Shown here in pieces: positions 61,215-64,000 of a DNA stretch of 64,000 nt. The stretch is taken from contig NZ_JAOVZV010000026.1 in the NCBI RefSeq assembly GCF_026460945.1, positions 1-64,000 on the forward strand, in the 5' to 3' direction. This stretch comes from Chryseobacterium luquanense. GTDB lineage: Bacteria; Bacteroidota; Bacteroidia; Flavobacteriales; Weeksellaceae. The notes under the pieces were generated by a model. It was given only the letters and a program-made list of their open reading frames with translations. It was not told the DNA's origin and made no database searches. The position numbers were made by a program, and so were the translations under genes. Each line of letters starts with the position of its first letter. The first letter of the stretch is position 1.

Positions 61215-63404
61215 TTAGTTTTTTCCTCGATTATCTTTAATATCCTGAATTTTATTTTCAAAATATTCTTTTCGGTCAGGATGTTTATTGATTAATACTT
61301 GAAAAGCATTGATTGCTTTTGTGTACAGCTTCTGCTCAATGTAAAGATTTGCCAGAGTTTCGGTCATTAAGTGCGAAATATCGTCTGTTTTTTCTTTTAC
61401 AACAAAACTTACCTCATCTTTCAGCTGACTGATTTTTGGATTGTTTTCAATGAATGATTCAATGACTTTATTCTTATTTTCAACTTTAGCTTTTTCAACT
61501 TCTTCGGTTCTGTCGATTTTCAGCCAGCTTTGCCAAGTATTGATAAATCCTGGGACATTACTATCGTCAAGAATTTTAGATTCCGTACTCAAAATCGGTT
61601 TTTGAACTTTTCCTTCAACTGGTTGATCTTCTTCTTCTTCTTCTTCTTCTTCTTCTTCTTCTTCTTTCTTAATCGGTAAACTTGAAATATCAGTTCCAAA
61701 AAACGAAACATTCATCACAGGAACGTCATCTTTTTCTATTGAGATTTGTTCAGTTTCTATTTCTTTAACATTTTCAACTTCATCGACAATTCCTTCTGAA
61801 TTATTTTCTGCGACAACTTCTGAGCTCTTTTCCTCTGAAACAATTTCTTCAGAAACCTCTGCAATATCTTCTGTTTTTAAAACGTCTTCAGATTTAACCT
61901 CGATTTTTCTGCTAAAAGAATCCGGAGTATGAGATTCAAAACTCATTGGTTTCCAAGCCGAAACTACTTCTTCAATTACATTTTCCGTTTTTTCGTCAGA
62001 ATTTCCTTCTTCTAATCTCTCTTCAACAATTGATTCAGCGATTTTCACCACCGTTTCTTCTGCTGCTTTTTGCTCTTCACCTACATGAAATTCCTGAGTT
62101 TCAGCAAAACTTATTTCTCCACTTACTTCTTCCTGAATTTCAGAGCTTTCTGCATCCTCTTTTTTCTGAGTCTTCATCTTTTTTTCAACTTCTTCAATCA
62201 GGCGACGCATTTCGTCTTCATGTTTGTTGATATTAGATTTTGGAATTGCAACAACAGTTTTTTGCTCAGATTTATTCGCTTCAATTTTTATTTCAGGAAG
62301 GAAAGAATCGGTTGCGTGGAAACTCAATTCTGCATCATCATTTACTTTTTCGGCAACATTTTCAGAATCAATTTTATCTTCTTCGATAATAGTTTCGGGA
62401 TTCAAAACTTCTGAAATCGCTTCTGATTCTAAAGATTCATTACTATTTTCTTCCTGAATACTTTCTTCTGAAATTTCAGTTTCAGGTTTAAAAGATTCTA
62501 TTTTGATGAAACTTAATTCAGAATCGTCATTAATTTTTTCTTCAACTTTTTCTGAATCAATCTTATCTTCATTGATAACCGTTTCAATATTTAAATCTTC
62601 AGAAATTTCTTCAGTTGGGTTAGAATCTAAAACGGTTTCATTTTCAACCGGCTTCTCATCTTCTACAACCTCTGTTTCAGGCGTAAAAGTTTCGATTTTT
62701 TGAAAGCTTATTTCAGATTCATCATTTATCTTTTCTTCTATTTTTTCAGAATCAATTTTATCTTCATTGATAATAGTTTCTGAAGGTGCAGCAACAAAAT
62801 CAGCTTCATTTTCAAATTTAATTTCCTCTTTATCCGAAAGATTTTCTTCTTGTGATGAAATTGGCTTTTGAGTAACAATTACACCCGATTCCAAAGTAGA
62901 TTCAAGATCAATGGTTTCGTTATTTACTTCTTCAAGGAAGTTTTCTTCGCCTTCAAATAAAATTCGGTTGCGCTCTCCATCAACAAAAACGTGTTTTATT
63001 TCTGGTTTTGGAGTTAATAAAGATTCAGAAACAGCTTCATAATCATGTTTTGGAGCAATATTTTCAACAACTGAAATTTCAGCGTCTTCTGTTTTTTGTA
63101 TCGAAGTTTCTTCTATCTTTTCTTCAATAACAGGAGTTTCTTCTACAACTTTTTCAGCTTTCATCTGCTGAATTTTACCATTAATTAAATGATAAAGAAT
63201 TTTCTTATCTGTTGTATAAGCAGCCGTAGTTGATAATTCTTTCTGATAATTTTCTTTATCGAAAAGATGAACTCCGTATAAATGCAGCGCACGAATGTTT
63301 TGAATATAGGGGAAAGAATTAATTTCTTCTTTCAAAAGATGGAGATCTTCTGACTGTATATTTTTCGGATTTTTTAATAATTCTAAAACTCTAGTATTCA
63401 TCAT
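61215..63404 (-). CDS. Very acidic repeat protein with poly-Glu tract and TPR-like C-terminus
   Basis: The 729-residue protein has a helical N-terminal 80 residues (NTRVLELLKNPKNIQSEDLHL in parts), a long Glu/Ser/Ile-rich low-complexity middle and a C-terminal TPR-like unit (LANLYIEQKLYTKAINAFQVL). Three tandem repeats of 63-65 residues are clear at about 209-245, 274-310 and 337-373, with core INEDKIDSEKIEEKINDES. A tract of 13 Glu at about residue 590 comes from a TTC/GAA microsatellite (near 61629-61666). There is no signal peptide. It begins 1 base after the lptE stop, so it is translationally coupled to LPS-transport gene lptE. No family recognised. Confidence 0.8.
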   Translation of the reverse strand: MMNTRVLELLKNPKNIQSEDLHLLKEEINSFPYIQNIRALHLYGVHLFDKENYQKELSTTAAYTTDKKILYHLINGKIQQMKAEKVVEETPVIEEKIEETSIQKTEDAEISVVENIAPKHDYEAVSESLLTPKPEIKHVFVDGERNRILFEGEENFLEEVNNETIDLESTLESGVIVTQKPISSQEENLSDKEEIKFENEADFVAAPSETIINEDKIDSEKIEEKINDESEISFQKIETFTPETEVVEDEKPVENETVLDSNPTEEISEDLNIETVINEDKIDSEKVEEKINDDSELSFIKIESFKPETEISEESIQEENSNESLESEAISEVLNPETIIEEDKIDSENVAEKVNDDAELSFHATDSFLPEIKIEANKSEQKTVVAIPKSNINKHEDEMRRLIEEVEKKMKTQKKEDAESSEIQEEVSGEISFAETQEFHVGEEQKAAEETVVKIAESIVEERLEEGNSDEKTENVIEEVVSAWKPMSFESHTPDSFSRKIEVKSEDVLKTEDIAEVSEEIVSEEKSSEVVAENNSEGIVDEVENVKEIETEQISIEKDDVPVMNVSFFGTDISSLPIKKEEEEEEEEEEEEDQPVEGKVQKPILSTESKILDDSNVPGFINTWQSWLKIDRTEEVEKAKVENKNKVIESFIENNPKISQLKDEVSFVVKEKTDDISHLMTETLANLYIEQKLYTKAINAFQVLINKHPDRKEYFENKIQDIKDNRGKN
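61629..61666. repeat. TTC/GAA trinucleotide microsatellite inside the acidic protein gene
   Basis: More than ten consecutive TTC units (GAA on the coding strand) encode a run of Glu. Because the unit is three bases, copy-number change alters length without a frameshift. Confidence 0.85.
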
Positions 63405-63405
63405 A

Positions 63406-63927
63406 TTACCAATTCGCTACGATGTCGTTAAATATTTTGTTGATAATTCTGTCTGTTGCAATTTTCACCTGCGAAGTTTCAATCTGATCTTGCGAAAGAC
63501 TTGTGTTGAAAACCGCCTCATCAGAGAAATTTTTATCAAAATTCAGTTCTGGATGTAATTTATTTTCATAACGAACTTTCACGGTGATTGTCAGTTTATT
63601 CTGAGACTCCTGAATTGTTCCCGCAGAAGTTTGTTGGGTTGTGGAAGTAATCGTTGTCGGAGAAATTGTATAATCTGTGATTTCCCCTTCAATCAGAATA
63701 TCGGGATTTGATTTTGTTCCTTTCAGAGTGGTACGCTGTAAAAATCTGTTTTGAATATCTGTAGAAAACTGCTGTGATAAAGTAGGATTTACCAATGCAG
63801 AATTATTAGGAAACTCATTAATCTGCACAGTTTTTTCGTCGGTAAGAGACGATCCTGTGAAGCTGTAACAAGAATTGAGCAATCCTACAGATACAATTAA
63901 AAGTAAAAGATTTTTAAGCTGATTCAT
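63406..63927 (-). CDS. lptE: LPS-assembly lipoprotein LptE (Bacteroidota type)
   Basis: The 173-residue outer-membrane lipoprotein has lipobox LLNSC (Cys20). The body, FPNNSALVNPTLSQQFSTDIQNRF in parts and DILIEGEITDYTISPTTIT, matches Bacteroidota LptE, which plugs LptD and helps move lipopolysaccharide to the surface. It lies upstream of the acidic repeat protein (1-base gap) and 19 bases after an unidentified gene. LptD is not in the window. Confidence 0.9.
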   Translation of the reverse strand: MNQLKNLLLLIVSVGLLNSCYSFTGSSLTDEKTVQINEFPNNSALVNPTLSQQFSTDIQNRFLQRTTLKGTKSNPDILIEGEITDYTISPTTITSTTQQTSAGTIQESQNKLTITVKVRYENKLHPELNFDKNFSDEAVFNTSLSQDQIETSQVKIATDRIINKIFNDIVANW

Positions 63928-63946
63928 TATAAATTATATTTTAATC

Positions 63947-64000
63947 TTAATATTTTTCTTTGATACCGATCTCGGTAATTTCGTCGTATTCAATTTGTTG
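63947..64000 (-). CDS. 3' end of an unidentified gene (5' part outside window)
   Basis: The last 17 codons, ending EITEIGIKEKY, and a TAA stop at 63947-63949 are in frame to the right edge. Only this fragment is visible. In related genomes the gene before lptE is often a sigma-54-type regulator, but I cannot confirm that from 17 residues. The gap to lptE is 19 bases, consistent with one operon. Confidence 0.5.
   Translation of the reverse strand, partial: QQIEYDEITEIGIKEKY

Noticed and set aside
1-64000. tRNA or rRNA genes
   Set aside because: No cloverleaf or rRNA-like sequence found in the gaps that I read.
63947-64000. Identification of the right-edge fragment as a sigma-54 regulator
   Set aside because: Only 17 residues are visible and they carry no family signature.

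Overview
The window looks like a chromosomal segment of a Bacteroidota bacterium, most likely a Flavobacteriia/Weeksellaceae member close to Chryseobacterium. The evidence is the low G+C content, a T9SS C-terminal sorting domain, RHS proteins with a DUF6443-type N-terminus, Bacteroidota-specific families (DUF4349, DUF4835, DUF4836, DUF4251, Bacteroidota LptE and omega) and several promoters with the Bacteroidota -7 box TAnnTTTG. I found no tRNA, rRNA, CRISPR array, transposase or prophage block.

Layout. 1-6381 (minus): two large secreted RHS/YD-repeat-like proteins, the left one cut by the window edge, and a T9SS cargo protein. 6382-7046: a gap with an unexplained G+C-rich patch. 7047-7610: an unrecognised small gene. 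7740-21031 (minus): serS, a lipoprotein, a surface-polysaccharide group (asparagine synthase, flippase, glycosyltransferase, multi-pass membrane protein), two Fe-S oxidoreductase-like proteins, an MCE/MlaD protein and a PpiD-like folding factor. 21290-35993 (mostly plus): lon, an AI-2E family permease, DoxX, a glutaryl-CoA dehydrogenase-like enzyme (minus), DUF4349, pgi, folD, queE, a polyprenyl-phosphate sugar transferase, MlaE/MlaF-like lipid transport and an outer-membrane barrel. 36024-39584: an M48 protease, meaB and two tandem c-type cytochrome lipoproteins.

39598-43442 is the most interesting stretch. A minus-strand operon carries rtcB, a nucleotidyltransferase-fold gene, prfH and a TPR gene. 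PrfH with its partner RtcB is a known pair for rescue and repair of ribosomes whose 16S rRNA has been cut at the decoding centre. The nucleotidyltransferase between them keeps all its catalytic carboxylates and I know of no role for it. Upstream of rtcB lies a 618-base non-coding region with two inverted repeats, a structured element resembling a common flavobacterial intergenic RNA/repeat, and a self-contained small transcription unit (promoter, 25-codon ORF, terminator).

43443-46683: a DUF4836 lipoprotein with an ABC ATPase and an FtsX-like permease. 46733-58542 (minus): a stress-type protein, methylmalonyl-CoA mutase (served by meaB 8 kb away), DUF5071, a prolyl oligopeptidase, recN-DUF4835-coaBC, and rpoZ-bamD-TetR. 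58637-61172 (plus): TatD-like, tcdA, rnpA and DUF4126. 61215-64000 (minus): a very acidic repeat protein, lptE and the last 17 codons of an unidentified gene.

Dispersed short repeats recur: CAACC/GGTTG words inside and between genes, CTCCTACGGAG palindromes, and GTGAATTGT inverted repeats. All product names come from reading motifs in the translations; no database search was run.
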